In this document: one piece after another, positions 41,388-52,100 of the stretch
Position numbering within the stretch: the first letter of the stretch is position 1
How the letters are laid out: the number at the start of each line of letters is the position of its first letter
DNA from: Leishmania martiniquensis
Lineage: Eukaryota; Euglenozoa; Kinetoplastea; Trypanosomatida; Trypanosomatidae
Direction of reading: 5' to 3'
DNA length: 64,000 nt
Assembly (NCBI RefSeq): GCF_017916325.1
Contig: NC_090161.1
Location: 396,501 to 460,500, forward strand
The notes under the pieces: model-generated
What the model saw: only the letters and a program-made list of their open reading frames with translations
What the model was told of the DNA's origin: nothing
Databases searched by the model: none
Translations under genes and position numbers: made by a program

Positions 41388-41409
41388 GGGCGGGGGGGCG
41401 GGCGGGGGG
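41388..41409 (+). other. Potential G-quadruplex sequence
   Basis: Four G runs of 3, 7, 3 and 6 separated by single C bases. Confidence 0.55.
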
Positions 41410-42197
41410 AGAGCGAAGTCGATATTTCTCCTTGCATTCCCATCGTCCCACGCCTCAGCGCTGTCTTTGGTGTGCGGCCCTCTACCTATTCCACAGCCTC
41501 TCCTCTTCAATCCCACGTGACTATTCATGTGCACACACATAAACGCATGCATTAGATATATCAATCTATGTACAGATACACACACACAAGTATATACACA
41601 TCAAGACTAGCATCGTCACACTCCGAGTCGTTCGTCACCCTATAGAAGAGGGGAACGTTCTGCTGCTGCTGCTGTTGCAGCTCTAATTCGCTACTTTTGC
41701 CTCCTGCCTGTTGTGTCATTGAGGTGTGCGTTTGTGTGTATGCAGGTGTGTGGCGCTCGCCTGCTCCGTCCATAACTGTGGCCGCCTCTTTCGCATCCGC
41801 CCCTCTCGCTCTCTCTAAGTAAAGGAAGAGGCGCCAGGAGGCACATACATACATTTACCCCCCCCAACGCCCCGCCCTCCCATCCCCTTCCGCACACGCA
41901 CACAAACGCACCACTGCTTCCTCCACGCTCCTCTTTTATTGATTTATTTTTTTTCTTTATGTTCGCTTGTCTCTCGTCCCTTTATTGCTCCCGTCGCTCT
42001 GGCTGCTGCTGCTTCTATTGTGATTGCTTCACCGTTTTCTTTCTTCTCCTTCGCTCCCTGTGTCTCGTGCGCTCTTGTCACATACGCCGTGGCTCTCCAT
42101 TGCTGCGGTGGTTGACTGGCCGGTACGTGTACTCAGGCCCTGCTAAGTGTTTGTGCGTCTGCGCAGCCCTCTACTGCTCTCCACCGCACGCGCCAAC

Positions 42198-42199
42198 AG
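42198..42199 (+). promoter_or_regulatory. Putative trans-splice acceptor AG, PROPPIN-like gene
   Basis: AG after a C/T-rich tract (42164-42190), about 100 bases before the ATG at 42301; it places the in-frame ATG at 41959 outside the mature mRNA. Confidence 0.4.
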
Positions 42200-42300
42200 G
42201 CCCAGGAGAGAGCCGAGGGGGCCCTGCGTCGTCTCCCGAGGAACTTTCACGTACACGGGCACACCTATACATACACAAAGGCACTATTTCTGCAAACGTC

Positions 42301-45300
42301 ATGTCAGACTCCGACTGGGAAGTTCTGTCGTCGGATGGCGAGTTGCATGGCGCACCGCCGTTGCGGTCGGCGCTCACGACCTCCACTGTCACCGCCAGGA
42401 GCACTACGGCTTCTGGAGATGGTGGGGTCCAAGAGGGTGCTGCTCGCGATCTTATGAACGAGGCGACCCGCCAGGCCATTCTGACCCCATTATGCTTGAC
42501 ACTGAACCAAACTGGAACGCGCCTCGGGGTCGGACACACGCGCGGCTTCCTCGTATTTCGCCTCGTTTCCGCGGCTGGCGCGCACAAGGGCAGCGAGATG
42601 GAAGCGGCGGCAACGACGCCCGCCGTTCCGCCGTGGACAGCACAGGACAAGCGGCCGGCGCGCGGCCTCGCTGCAAACGCGGCAGGCGAGCTGCGCGCAC
42701 TACCCACGCAGAGCCAGCTCCTCCTGGACCCGCAGTACAACGTCGATCTTCTCACGTTTTCGCATATTCGCGAGCGCATGCGTCAGGAACAGCAGGATAG
42801 AGCTGGGAAGGCTGCCTGCTCCTCACCACCCCAGTCGACAACACGGGCGCCCCCTTCCAGGGCGTCCCCGGCAGTTATGCCGGAGGGTGCCGCTGGCTGC
42901 TCTCATGCACCTCAATGTATCGCCGCTTCAGAGGCTTCGGTGCCCTCGCTCTGTGACGAGGTTCTCAGCGAAGATGACAGTGGCCGCTCCGAGTATGGCG
43001 GGAGCCTCGCAATCGACATCGAAAATGACCTCAGCTCCTTCTTGACGACCGCCGGTCGCGCCTTCGCACAGATAAGGCGCGACCGCCAGGGCCTGAGCTC
43101 ACGCAAGAGCACATGGGTGACGGGCAGCGAGCCTCTGGACCAGCGGCAGGGTGAAACAGCGGCGAGCGGCCCAGCACCTTCCGCATCAGCAGCAGCAGCC
43201 TCGGGCCACGGGTCTGAGGCGGCTCACGCTACTGGCGCCTGCAATGCGCTTGCGGAGGCGCCTGTCACGATGGGTCAGACGTGCCCGTCGCCGCGCACAC
43301 GTCTCGCCCCGGGGCCAAGCACCGTGTTGGAGTGGAGCAAGGACGAGGACATTGCCGTTGACCCCTCCAGCAGCGACGTCGATCCTGTTGCGGTGCAGCG
43401 GATCGACACCTGCGCCCCCTCATCCCGAGCCTCCTCTTCGTCCGTCGCTGCTGGCCACCAGGCGCACGATGGTGCAGGAGAGAGCGAAGATGACTATGTT
43501 GGGTTTGAGGGCGGTGGTGTGGCCGTCATGGCGTTCCTCTACGAACAAACGTGGATGGCGTTGGTGGGGGGCGGCCCGACACCGATGGGGACGCCGAAGT
43601 GTGTGCAGTTCATCCGCGATGGTGAGCTGCAGCACCAGCTTCTCATGCCAGACCCGGTGGTGCGCCTCTTCCTAGACGCTCGGTTGCTCTTCGTCATCAC
43701 CACGGCGCAGCTGCGGATGTACACCAACCCAATAGAGCGCGAGTGGACTTGCCTGCGGCAGTGGCTGCCTTTGTCGGCCGCGGTGGCAAGCCGCTACGCC
43801 TTTGTTGCGCCCCCCGCTGACGGCAACCCCAGTGCCAACGTCCCCATGCGCGTGTGGGATAAACTGCCGAGCCCCGATCCGTCGCTCAGCACCGCGAATT
43901 CGTCCGCCGCAGTCGAGAGCGCGGAGGACCTCTGTGCGGCGCCCTTCTCGTCATTAGGCAGCAGGACCGGGGGTCAGGGCGCATGGGCGACTGCCATCTC
44001 GCTGCCCATCATCCCGGTCGTCGTGGACTACGCGCGAAGTCTAGTGCTGCTACCGGCAGGGGAGGAGGGCAAAGGATTTGCGCTCTACCGGTACGTCTCC
44101 GGGCCGGAGGTCCGCTACACAGACCGGGTCAGCAGCACGGACATGAGCACCTCAGCAAGTGCGTGTCGCATGGGGCTTGGATCGGCGGCCGGAGAACCTC
44201 TCTCCACCGGCAGAACCACCTCTTTCCTGCAGCACATCGCAACGCAGAGTGCTGCGCACCGTAATCCGCTCTTCACTCTCGCCCTGTACGTCGGCTGGCC
44301 TTCTTCAATTGCGCGGCTGCTGTCTCCGGACACGGAGTCTGGTGCAGGCGACCAGGCAAGCGGGTTGATGAGCAGCGGCCACCTGGACGGATCAAGCACT
44401 AGTTGGCCGGTCACCCTTGTCGCCGCCTCGAGCGAGTATGCCACCCGTCTCACTCTGTGGATGCTTCAGGAGCAGCAACACGATATGCCGTCACCGCGCA
44501 ATGACTGCCCCACCTCCTCTCCTGCTGCCGGCGCTGGTGCTGGTGACGCAGCAGCCTTCGTTCTTCTGCGCGAGTTTCGCGTTGGTGTGCGTCTGGCTGC
44601 GCCGCAAGTCGTCATGGCGTCTCTCCCAGGCGTCTCGCGGTACATTGCCCGCGGCAATGCAGCGCTGGCGGGAACGTCGGGCAGGGCTTCTACCGGCGGT
44701 CGGGGCGCTAGTACAGAGACGGCGTCGTTGACCGGCGCAGGGCTTCTGAAAAACGTGTCCGCTGCTGGAGATGCAGGAAGGCCACGCGGTACCGCCACAT
44801 CGGCGTCGGCCAGTGGGCTGCTCATCGCCACGTCCTCGCCCCCGTCCTCTGCGTCGCACACGGGCACAATGGCCCTTTGGGCCACGGAGGCAGCCGCGGC
44901 CGTTGCATCCTCCACGACAAGGCCGGCGGCCGTGCACCATCTGCAGTTTGTGGGCAACGGCGCCTACCTACTGTGCGTCCACGGCGCAGACGTCATTAGC
45001 ATCTTCTCGACCAGCGCACGGGAGACAGAGCAGGAGGCGAAGAATGTCTGCCGCGACCGCGTGGCGGCCGAGCAGAACCGCTATTCTCGCCTCTCCATCA
45101 TGAAGGAATACCTTCCCCGCGCGTTGTCGAGCCGGCTGGAAGCCTACACGCGTCAGGCATGGTCCTCCTGCTCGGGTCGACTACCCTCCGCCGACCCCAC
45201 GTTCATGCCGCGCTGGATCTGCGCCCAGCGTCGGGACACGCCTGCCACGAAGGCTACCCCGACCGCATCTGTGCCCACTGCCGCGCCCACGCCCACGAGC

Positions 45301-45882
45301 GGCTCCCACGGCACTAGGAGCGTTGGAGCGAGTACCACCACCACCAACTGCAGCAGCATCCACAGAAAGGGGCGCTTCTTCCATCGCTTGACTTCACTCG
45401 TCGGGTCTCGGCCGCCAACTGCATTTTCGGCGTCCCCACCGTCCGCGTGCGCGCAGACCACCGCGCCTGCGGGTGGTGGTGAGGACCAGCCCAGTGCGCG
45501 TATTCCGCCCAGTTGCGCGGCCTCTGCAGGGCGTTCTCGGCCCTCACGCGCCATTGCATCGCAGCGATTGGTGGGTCCTGGGGCACCACTCACCTTCCCG
45601 AGCTCTTCGCTTGACTGCAAGCGGCATCTCGCGGTGGGCGGGGGGTGGGGCACCCCGCTCACGGACCTCCCGCAGTGCGTTCAGGTGTGGTCATCGGCAC
45701 CGCACGCTGGGAATGGAGCGTCACACCTGTACACTGGCACCGCCTCTGCGACATCCTCGCCGAAGCGGCCACCAATTGTGTTGAACTGTGCGACGTGCGA
45801 AGGAGCTTTCACGAACATTCTGCTGTTCGCCGAAGAGGGTGAGGTAGTGACATCGCAAGTGATGCCGTACGTCGCCTCGTAG
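42301..45882 (+). CDS. Expanded PROPPIN/WIPI-like beta-propeller protein (ATG18 family)
   Basis: A 1193-residue protein. PROPPINs are seven-bladed WD propellers binding PI3P and PI(3,5)P2 in autophagy and endosomal traffic. Family segments: LNQTGTRLGVGHTRGFLVFRL (about 69-89, first blade); GGGVAVMAFLYEQTWMALVGGGPTPMGTPKCVQFI (about 403-437, the conserved VG.G..P...P..V.iwD blade); VVRLFLDARLLFVITTAQLRMYTN (about 455-478); VTLVAASSEYATRLTLWML (about 702-720); and LLREFRVGVRLA (about 755-766), at the position of the FRRG motif. Then come LQFVGNGAYLLCVHGADVISIF and LSIMKEYLPRALSSRLEAY. Ser/Ala-rich inserts make it about three times the usual 350-450 residues. The second Arg of FRRG is Val761. 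The frame is open to an ATG at 41959, but MSDSDWEVLSSDGE at 42301 is the likely start, after an acceptor. Confidence 0.72.
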   Translation: MSDSDWEVLSSDGELHGAPPLRSALTTSTVTARSTTASGDGGVQEGAARDLMNEATRQAILTPLCLTLNQTGTRLGVGHTRGFLVFRLVSAAGAHKGSEMEAAATTPAVPPWTAQDKRPARGLAANAAGELRALPTQSQLLLDPQYNVDLLTFSHIRERMRQEQQDRAGKAACSSPPQSTTRAPPSRASPAVMPEGAAGCSHAPQCIAASEASVPSLCDEVLSEDDSGRSEYGGSLAIDIENDLSSFLTTAGRAFAQIRRDRQGLSSRKSTWVTGSEPLDQRQGETAASGPAPSASAAAASGHGSEAAHATGACNALAEAPVTMGQTCPSPRTRLAPGPSTVLEWSKDEDIAVDPSSSDVDPVAVQRIDTCAPSSRASSSSVAAGHQAHDGAGESEDDYVGFEGGGVAVMAFLYEQTWMALVGGGPTPMGTPKCVQFIRDGELQHQLLMPDPVVRLFLDARLLFVITTAQLRMYTNPIEREWTCLRQWLPLSAAVASRYAFVAPPADGNPSANVPMRVWDKLPSPDPSLSTANSSAAVESAEDLCAAPFSSLGSRTGGQGAWATAISLPIIPVVVDYARSLVLLPAGEEGKGFALYRYVSGPEVRYTDRVSSTDMSTSASACRMGLGSAAGEPLSTGRTTSFLQHIATQSAAHRNPLFTLALYVGWPSSIARLLSPDTESGAGDQASGLMSSGHLDGSSTSWPVTLVAASSEYATRLTLWMLQEQQHDMPSPRNDCPTSSPAAGAGAGDAAAFVLLREFRVGVRLAAPQVVMASLPGVSRYIARGNAALAGTSGRASTGGRGASTETASLTGAGLLKNVSAAGDAGRPRGTATSASASGLLIATSSPPSSASHTGTMALWATEAAAAVASSTTRPAAVHHLQFVGNGAYLLCVHGADVISIFSTSARETEQEAKNVCRDRVAAEQNRYSRLSIMKEYLPRALSSRLEAYTRQAWSSCSGRLPSADPTFMPRWICAQRRDTPATKATPTASVPTAAPTPTSGSHGTRSVGASTTTTNCSSIHRKGRFFHRLTSLVGSRPPTAFSASPPSACAQTTAPAGGGEDQPSARIPPSCAASAGRSRPSRAIASQRLVGPGAPLTFPSSSLDCKRHLAVGGGWGTPLTDLPQCVQVWSSAPHAGNGASHLYTGTASATSSPKRPPIVLNCATCEGAFTNILLFAEEGEVVTSQVMPYVAS

Positions 45883-46160
45883 CCTCTGAAAGGTTGGCGC
45901 ATCTCCTTCGATAAATTTGTTGCAGTGCACCGTTTTGTTTCATTTTTTTTTGTGTGTGTGTGTCTGCTTTTGAGAGTGCTGATGCATTTTCGCCCTCTGC
46001 TGCTCATCGCCTTCTCGCCGCTTCACCTCTCCGCGTGTACGCATCGACCGATGGCGTAACTCGCCTGCACCCCCCTCCCCGTCTTCTCCCTCCTCCCCTC
46101 CTTCACCTGGGTATGTGTGTCCGTTAGAGCGTTCAATGTCGACTCTTTCACACACAAGCA

Positions 46161-46178
46161 GATATATATATATATATA
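46161..46178. repeat. (TA)n microsatellite
   Basis: Eight TA units following a CACACA run. Confidence 0.9.
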
Positions 46179-46523
46179 AACGGCACAAGAACGTGCTCAG
46201 CGTGAGGAGTGTTGCCAGTCGCAGCATGTGATCTGCGGCACTCGCATCATCCTCCCCCTCCCTGCCTCTGCTCCTCATGCCTTACTCCGACGTAAGCCGC
46301 ACGAACTAGTGTCCCCCCCTTTGGGGAGCCATTTGTGTTTTCACTTGCGTTGCTGATCGAAGGCATAGGTGTTGGTCTCTGGGGCACTCAAGGACTGCGG
46401 CTTGCACCTGCACACATGCTCGCCCACACGCCCGCCCCTCCCCCGTCCCCCTCCATTGCATGCAGCGACGCCATCGGCAAGCTACCTTTTTCAACCCACT
46501 CCGCACTCCCTCTCTCGCCTTGC

Positions 46524-46525
46524 AG
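46524..46525 (+). promoter_or_regulatory. Putative trans-splice acceptor AG, JmjC gene
   Basis: AG after a C/T-rich tract (46484-46522), about 98 bases before the ATG at 46623; it excludes the in-frame ATG at 46416. Confidence 0.5.
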
Positions 46526-46622
46526 GTATACGTTCCCTCCAGCGACTCTCCACTGGCGAAATCGCAAGGCTGATTCGCACGCATCCACAGCCTGCGTTGG
46601 TGCGTTACCCCTTGTGTCCATC

Positions 46623-48395
46623 ATGCCGACTAGCGCCGCCCCCTCGGCGCCCTCGGGGGAGGCTCGGCCGACACTGCTGGACGCGTTTGCGCGCAGCGCT
46701 GCTGCTCTTCGGAACTTTGGCGTTCCACACATTCGCGTTGTCGGTCTGAGTCTGGGATGCACGCAGCAGGATTACGAGCGTCAGCGCGCCCGACAAGACG
46801 GCAAGGACTTTGAAGCGCTGCTGGAGGAGAGCGGTCTGCGCGGTACATGTGCCGCCGGGCTCGGCAGCGCCAGTCGTCGCATGCAGAACGAGCAGGGCTT
46901 ACTTCCCGAGGCAAGGGCGAATTCGCACGTACCCATAGTAACGGAGCAGGAGTTCATGCACAAGTTCGTCTTCCACTCCCGCCCGTGTGTCATCCTGGAC
47001 GCGCTAGCGGCGTGGCCAGCGATGCACAAGTGGCGAGATGATTGCTACCTCTTTGACCTCGACCACAGTCTTCCTCCAGAGGCGGAGAAGAGCTCTGACT
47101 CGGACGACGCGCAAGATGAAGGCAAGGGCGCGGTGGTGAGCGATGCGGGCACCGGTACTGGGGAGCGCGTCTGCAAGTGTGCGGATGCGGGGACAGTGAC
47201 GGAAAAGAGCGTAAGGAGACTGAAGGTGACGGTGGCGCTGACCCCAAACGGCCGCGCCGACGCCGTCACCCGCGTTACGTACGCGACTAGCGCCGTACCA
47301 GCAGGGGATGCCGCCGACGTGTACGCCGGCGATGAGGCCCGCAAGCAGGCAGTGCTCCTCCCTCCGCTTACCCACGCCTTGGACAAGGGTGAAGGCGGTA
47401 CTGTCCGGCGAGAGAAGCTTTTCATGTGCGCTGCGGAGCTGCGCGTGACCCTCTCGCAGCTGTACGGTCTTCTGCAGCGCAGTCCCATGTGCTCGCCACC
47501 TCACCCCATCGACATTGACATGCGCGCCTATGCCGATAAACAGCACACGCACGTCATCGCGTACGCACAGCTGCAGAACAACTGCTTGAACACCGAGTAC
47601 TCGCATCTGCGCGTTGACCTGTGCTCGAACGTGGAGCGTTTTGGCTGCCGCGTGTTCGCGAAGGAGGCAGTGGAGGCTGCGAACGTATGGCTCGGCATCC
47701 CCGCATCGGTGTCGGCGATGCATCAGGATTGGGTCGAGAACCTCTACTCCGTGGTGCGCGGGGTAAAGGAGTTTGTGCTGATTCCGCCGTGGGAGGGCCC
47801 CTTTGTGCCGAAGCCGGAGATTCCTGCGGCGGCGTTCGCCGTCGACGAGGCGGCAAGTTTGATGGACCCCGAGGACGGCCTAGCCGAAAGCTGGTCGCTC
47901 CAGTTCAAAGAATACCCCGTGAAAGACGGAACTGTGGTGCCGTGGATGGACTTCGACCTCACCGGCGCAGACGTGGAGGAGGACGCGGAGGGCGCCGCGC
48001 GTGTCGAGTTGGAGAGCCGTCTGTTCGAGAAGCGCTGTGTTGGCATGGCATCATGGTCGTCGTCGTACCCGAATTCCGAGACGACGCGCGTGAGTGAAGA
48101 GCAGGAAGCGGCCGCCGCGCGCGAGGAAGCCAGCCGCAAGCCGCTGCACCCCCTCGTCGCCTACGTGCACCCTGGCGAAACGCTTTACCTCCCGGCAATG
48201 TGGCTTCATCGCGTTGCCCAACACGCCGACAGCACCGACCTGCGCGCGCGCGCGCAGCACCGCGGGGCGGCCGGCGCAGCAGCGTCGGCGACACCGCCTC
48301 CACTCCCCCTCGTCGCCGCGGTAAACTACTGGTATGACATGAGCTTCAGCAACCCGTCGGTTGTGCTATTGCGCGAGTTCGGGCTCCTGCTGTGA
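46623..48395 (+). CDS. JMJD7-like JmjC/cupin dioxygenase
   Basis: A 590-residue Fe(II)- and 2-oxoglutarate-dependent oxygenase. Human JMJD7 hydroxylates a lysine in the DRG1/DRG2 GTPases; whether this substrate applies here is inference. Family segments in order: RPCVILDALAAWPAMHKW (near 122-140), KVTVALTPNGRADAVTRV (near 200-217), WLGIPASVSAMHQDWVENLYSVVRG, and VHPGETLYLPAMWLHRVAQH with AVNYWYDMSFSNP close to the C-terminus. Iron ligands: His367 and Asp369 (the HxD motif, HQD) and His529 in MWLHRV. The order and wording match JMJD7 more than histone demethylases. It is nearly twice the usual 310-320 residues because of an N-terminal extension and charged inserts (about 150-195 and 440-500). 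There is no targeting signal. The open frame goes back to a GTG at 46335, but an acceptor at 46524-46525 supports 46623. Confidence 0.85.
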   Translation: MPTSAAPSAPSGEARPTLLDAFARSAAALRNFGVPHIRVVGLSLGCTQQDYERQRARQDGKDFEALLEESGLRGTCAAGLGSASRRMQNEQGLLPEARANSHVPIVTEQEFMHKFVFHSRPCVILDALAAWPAMHKWRDDCYLFDLDHSLPPEAEKSSDSDDAQDEGKGAVVSDAGTGTGERVCKCADAGTVTEKSVRRLKVTVALTPNGRADAVTRVTYATSAVPAGDAADVYAGDEARKQAVLLPPLTHALDKGEGGTVRREKLFMCAAELRVTLSQLYGLLQRSPMCSPPHPIDIDMRAYADKQHTHVIAYAQLQNNCLNTEYSHLRVDLCSNVERFGCRVFAKEAVEAANVWLGIPASVSAMHQDWVENLYSVVRGVKEFVLIPPWEGPFVPKPEIPAAAFAVDEAASLMDPEDGLAESWSLQFKEYPVKDGTVVPWMDFDLTGADVEEDAEGAARVELESRLFEKRCVGMASWSSSYPNSETTRVSEEQEAAAAREEASRKPLHPLVAYVHPGETLYLPAMWLHRVAQHADSTDLRARAQHRGAAGAAASATPPPLPLVAAVNYWYDMSFSNPSVVLLREFGLLL

Positions 48396-49130
48396 GGTGG
48401 CAGATTCTGACGCGCGGGTTCGCAGTGATACTGAGTCGCGCGGCCCTCTCACTCACCTAGGTGAATGCGCCTCTTTCGGCGAGCACACAAGTCGAGTAGA
48501 GGGAGAGGGCAACGGTGCGTGTCTGCTCTCGGCGGGTGGGGGGCAGCACCTGTCGGCAAGCCCGCTTGAACGAGGGCGAAACGGGGGTCATGGATTCTGC
48601 GCTCAAGTCCGCCGCTTTCACGGGGTGGGTCGCGCAGGTGCGGATGTGCTCACCACTGCGCGCGTCGGAGTGCGTCCCAGTGCACCAGCGCTTTAGTTCG
48701 TGTGGCGATAAAACAAAGGAACAGCCAACACGAAAGCAGCTTCGAAGGCAGCCTGGGCCGGCGCATGCCTCTGCGTGGCCTCGTCTGAGGTGGGAAAGTA
48801 CTCCTCAGCGCCGACTCACCTCTTCCCTCGGCTGATGCTCGAGCGCTCATGGCGAAACTGAGTCTGATTAGGCGCAGCTCGACTTTCCTCCCGCGCTGCC
48901 ACCCCACCCCCTTCCCCAGTTCCCCTCTTTCGCGCTCATCCGCTGCCTCTCTCTTCCCCCCTTTTCATATCGCTTTCGTTGAAGAGCTGCAACTTCTGAC
49001 GGGTGTGCACGCACATACGCGTCTTCCTCGACTACGCCGCCCTCCCTCAACACACAACACACACACACAGAGGGCTCGTCCCTGCACCCTCCCCCTTTTT
49101 GCCTGGCCAGCGCTTGCGAGCAACGGCATA
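48396..49130. other. Spacer before the Utp12-domain gene
   Basis: No gene seen. The first 430 bases have balanced composition, the last 240 are pyrimidine-rich with a CACA run at 49056-49070. An ATG at 48849 opens an in-phase extension of the next gene that reads as low complexity. Confidence 0.55.
49109..49110 (+). promoter_or_regulatory. Putative trans-splice acceptor AG, Utp12-domain gene
   Basis: AG closely after a C/T tract (49083-49103), 21 bases before the ATG at 49131; this removes the ATG at 48849 from the message. Confidence 0.55.
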
Positions 49131-52100
49131 ATGACCGAGAAGTCGCTCCTTCTGAAGTGCGACTTCGCCGGTCGTTACTTCATGCTCGGCACAGATTTCC
49201 CCGTCGCACGCATCTTCGACACGACAACTTCGTGCCTGGCCGCTGTTGTGGAGCTGCCCCTGCGCAGCCGCACAGTTTCGCTTGCTGCACTGACGCTGAC
49301 GTCCCTCTCAATTCGCCAGGCGGAGGAAGAGTCTGCAACAGAAGCGGCGCGTGTAAAGGGCAGCGCGCTTTCCCGCCACCGCAGTGAAACACTTCTTGAG
49401 GACAAAGTCGCCACGTATTACGCCGGCGTCGGCCTCAGCGACGGCACGGTGATCCTGCACGATGTCCGCCGTGACGCTCAGCTTGCCCACGTGCAAGTCT
49501 CAGAGACGCAGCAGCCCATCATCTCGCTGCAGATTTGCGGCGGGTACGCGTTCTGCTTAGCTGGCGATCACACGCTTTATGCGGTGCAAGTTCAAGGCGC
49601 TGCTGCAGGGCCGTGCCTTCGCCTGCGCGTTCCGCCTGATGCGAGCTCCATCGCAGTCACGACACTTGCTGCTCTGGACGCTGAAGAGACAACGGCGGAC
49701 TCCACAACAGCGAGGGTCGGTGTGTGGGATCGCGTATTTCGTGTGCTTGTTTCGGGTCCCACAAACGCACTGTACGAAGTGCGTTCGCAGGCGAGGAGCA
49801 GCAGCGGCGCCGCGGCCTGCACGGCAGCCGCCAAGACGGCAGGGACACCGCAGCTGCCCGCCACGAAGTTTCTGGTATTTCCATCGCAGGGAACGAGTGC
49901 CGAGTTTGCGTGGGTAAGCAGCGTGGCCCCGCCAGCTCTGTGTGCTGCTGCCCCTGGCGGCGCCTCAGACGTGGCGTTCTCACTGCCGGCCATCACCGCC
50001 AGCGCGCAGGAGGGCGTTGTGCGCATCTGGGACGTGCAGTACGCACTATCGACTGCCTCTGCCGCCGCCTCACTCCTCGCCACTGGTCTTGATAGCGCCA
50101 CTGCATTGTCGACCGCTGTAGTGGCGCGGTGCCGCCGAACACTGCTGTGCGGGCAGCGCATCCTCAACGTCTCCGTGCTGCCAGGGACGACCGACGACAC
50201 CCGTAAGGGCAACTACGTCATGGTGACCACCCTGACTGGCTCGGTACTCCTCTGGAGCCTCGGTGGCGCTCTGTTGCCGCCGGTCGTGGAGCCAGTGCCG
50301 CTGAAGCCCGACGTGGTGCTCGTTTCTGCGGTAGCGCCTGGTCGGCTTCTTTTCGGTGCACTGCGACCGGCGTCTGGAGCACCTGGTGGCACCTCCGCAT
50401 TGGGCAACCCGCTCTGCTCACTCGAGATGACCCTGCTGCGCGGCCGCTTCGCCTTGCCCATGTTCGAGACCAAGAACATTGGCGACGCCGTGGACCAGGC
50501 CTCGTCGGCGGCCGCAGCCGCCCCGCGGAAGTCGGCAGCCGTCACGGACGCGGGCACGGGAGCCAAGCCGAAGGCGAGGGCGGTGCAGGCAGGCACGAGC
50601 AACGCGCGACAAACGGCTCTCGCCACACTCGGCCTCGGTGTGGCTGGCAGCGACGCGAGCGCCGTCACCGTCGTGGAGTTGCCGCTCAGCTCAACGCACG
50701 CTTCGTTGCTGGAAGAGCGGCGCGACGCGGAGTACCTTCTCCAGAGCACCACCGACGCGGCCACGAACGCCTTCGTCGTAATGGATACTGTTTGGGCAAC
50801 GCACCAGCAGCGAGTTGCCGCAAAGGCGAGCCAGTACATGACAGACGCCTTCAAGGCGCCGCAGCTGTACCACGCCAAGTCCATTCAGGACCTGCCAGTT
50901 AAGCAGTACACGCTCGAGCAGCGGTTGCAGCAGGTGGTGCGTGATGAGGCGGCCGCCGCTGTGCGGCGTAGACGACTCGCCGTCAGTGGCGCAACGGCCG
51001 CTGAGGAAGCGAGCGACGCCGACGATGACCTGGAGCAGTCCCAGGGTGGCGTCACCAAGCCCAGTGGAAGTGTGCTCTCGCACCGCGCTCTTGGTCTCGC
51101 CACCGTGCCCCTGTATCAAGCGTTGCACGCGAATGACACGTCGGCCGTGATGGACCTGCTGAACATGTCTGCCCGATCCGCCGAAGGCATGCGGGCGACT
51201 GTGCTCTCTCTGCAGCTCCCCTACTGCCTGCAGCTGTTGCATCTCATCTCGGAGCGCTTGGGGATGTGTAGTAAGGCGGTGGAGAAGGTAACGCCAGAGT
51301 CAAGTTCCGGTGTGGGCGAGAGTGCCGACTCCGTGAATGCGACTGCTACCAGTGAACAGAAGGGTCGTGCGGCCGACACCCTGAGCGGCGGCGCCACAGT
51401 CGACACGGCGGCGCAGTCAGCAGACGCCATTGCCGGCGGTAGTCACGATGCTGCGCTGCGCGGAGGCGTGGCGGCCTTCTCTATCCGTTCTTCACTCCTG
51501 GAGTGGATCGACGCCATTGTGCACTACCGTGGCAGTGAGCTGCTGGCGGTGCAGCGTGACTGGGACGCGCGGCAGGCAGCCGGTCAGACGTGCGAGGCTA
51601 CCTTGTCGATGGCTGCCTCCCCTCCTAAGGACTTCCTGGCCCCTATCCTGCACCACTACGAGAGTCTGTGTAGCCAGTATGACAAGCTGGCGTTCCTGTA
51701 TGGGCGCCTGTCCGTCTTCAAGTCTGTCCGGCCGACGCAGAAGAATGACTTCATGAACATCCCTCGCAAGTCACTAGCCTCCAACCTGGAGATGGGGCGT
51801 CCAGTGCCCACCGTCAAAGGCGATCTCGCTACTCCTGGCGGCCCTCGGACGCGGCGTCTGCACCTCGCCGGGCGGAGCAGCGTCGTCGATGACGACATCA
51901 TCTTTCCTGTGATGTTCAAGGAGTCGCGCTCGCGCTCCGGTCTTCGGGTAGTGCGAGTCCGCAGCAAGCTGGAGATTGCCAAGAAGCGGCGGCAGCGTGA
52001 AACCAAAGACGCCGTGCTGCAGAAGCGTGCCCGCGCCCTGGCGCAGCAGCAGCTACGGAGCAGCAAGGCTGCGCACAGCATCCTCGATGACAACGGCGAC

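Larger units (their letters stand above)
40865..42300. other. 1.4-kb spacer before the PROPPIN-like gene
   Basis: No gene seen. It holds (GT)n at 40881-40896, A-rich and AG-rich stretches (40930-41040), a G-quadruplex-like run at 41388-41409, CA/TA repeats at 41545-41600 and C/T tracts. An open frame from an ATG at 41959 joins the next gene in phase but reads as low complexity. Confidence 0.6.
45883..46622. other. Spacer before the JmjC gene
   Basis: No gene seen. T-rich with (GT)n at 45950-45963, a (TA)n array at 46161-46178 and C/T tracts before the acceptor at 46524-46525. Confidence 0.6.

Noticed and set aside
41959..42300. N-terminal extension of the PROPPIN-like protein
   Set aside because: It encodes Cys/Ser/Leu-rich sequence from C/T tracts, and an acceptor lies between it and the better ATG at 42301.
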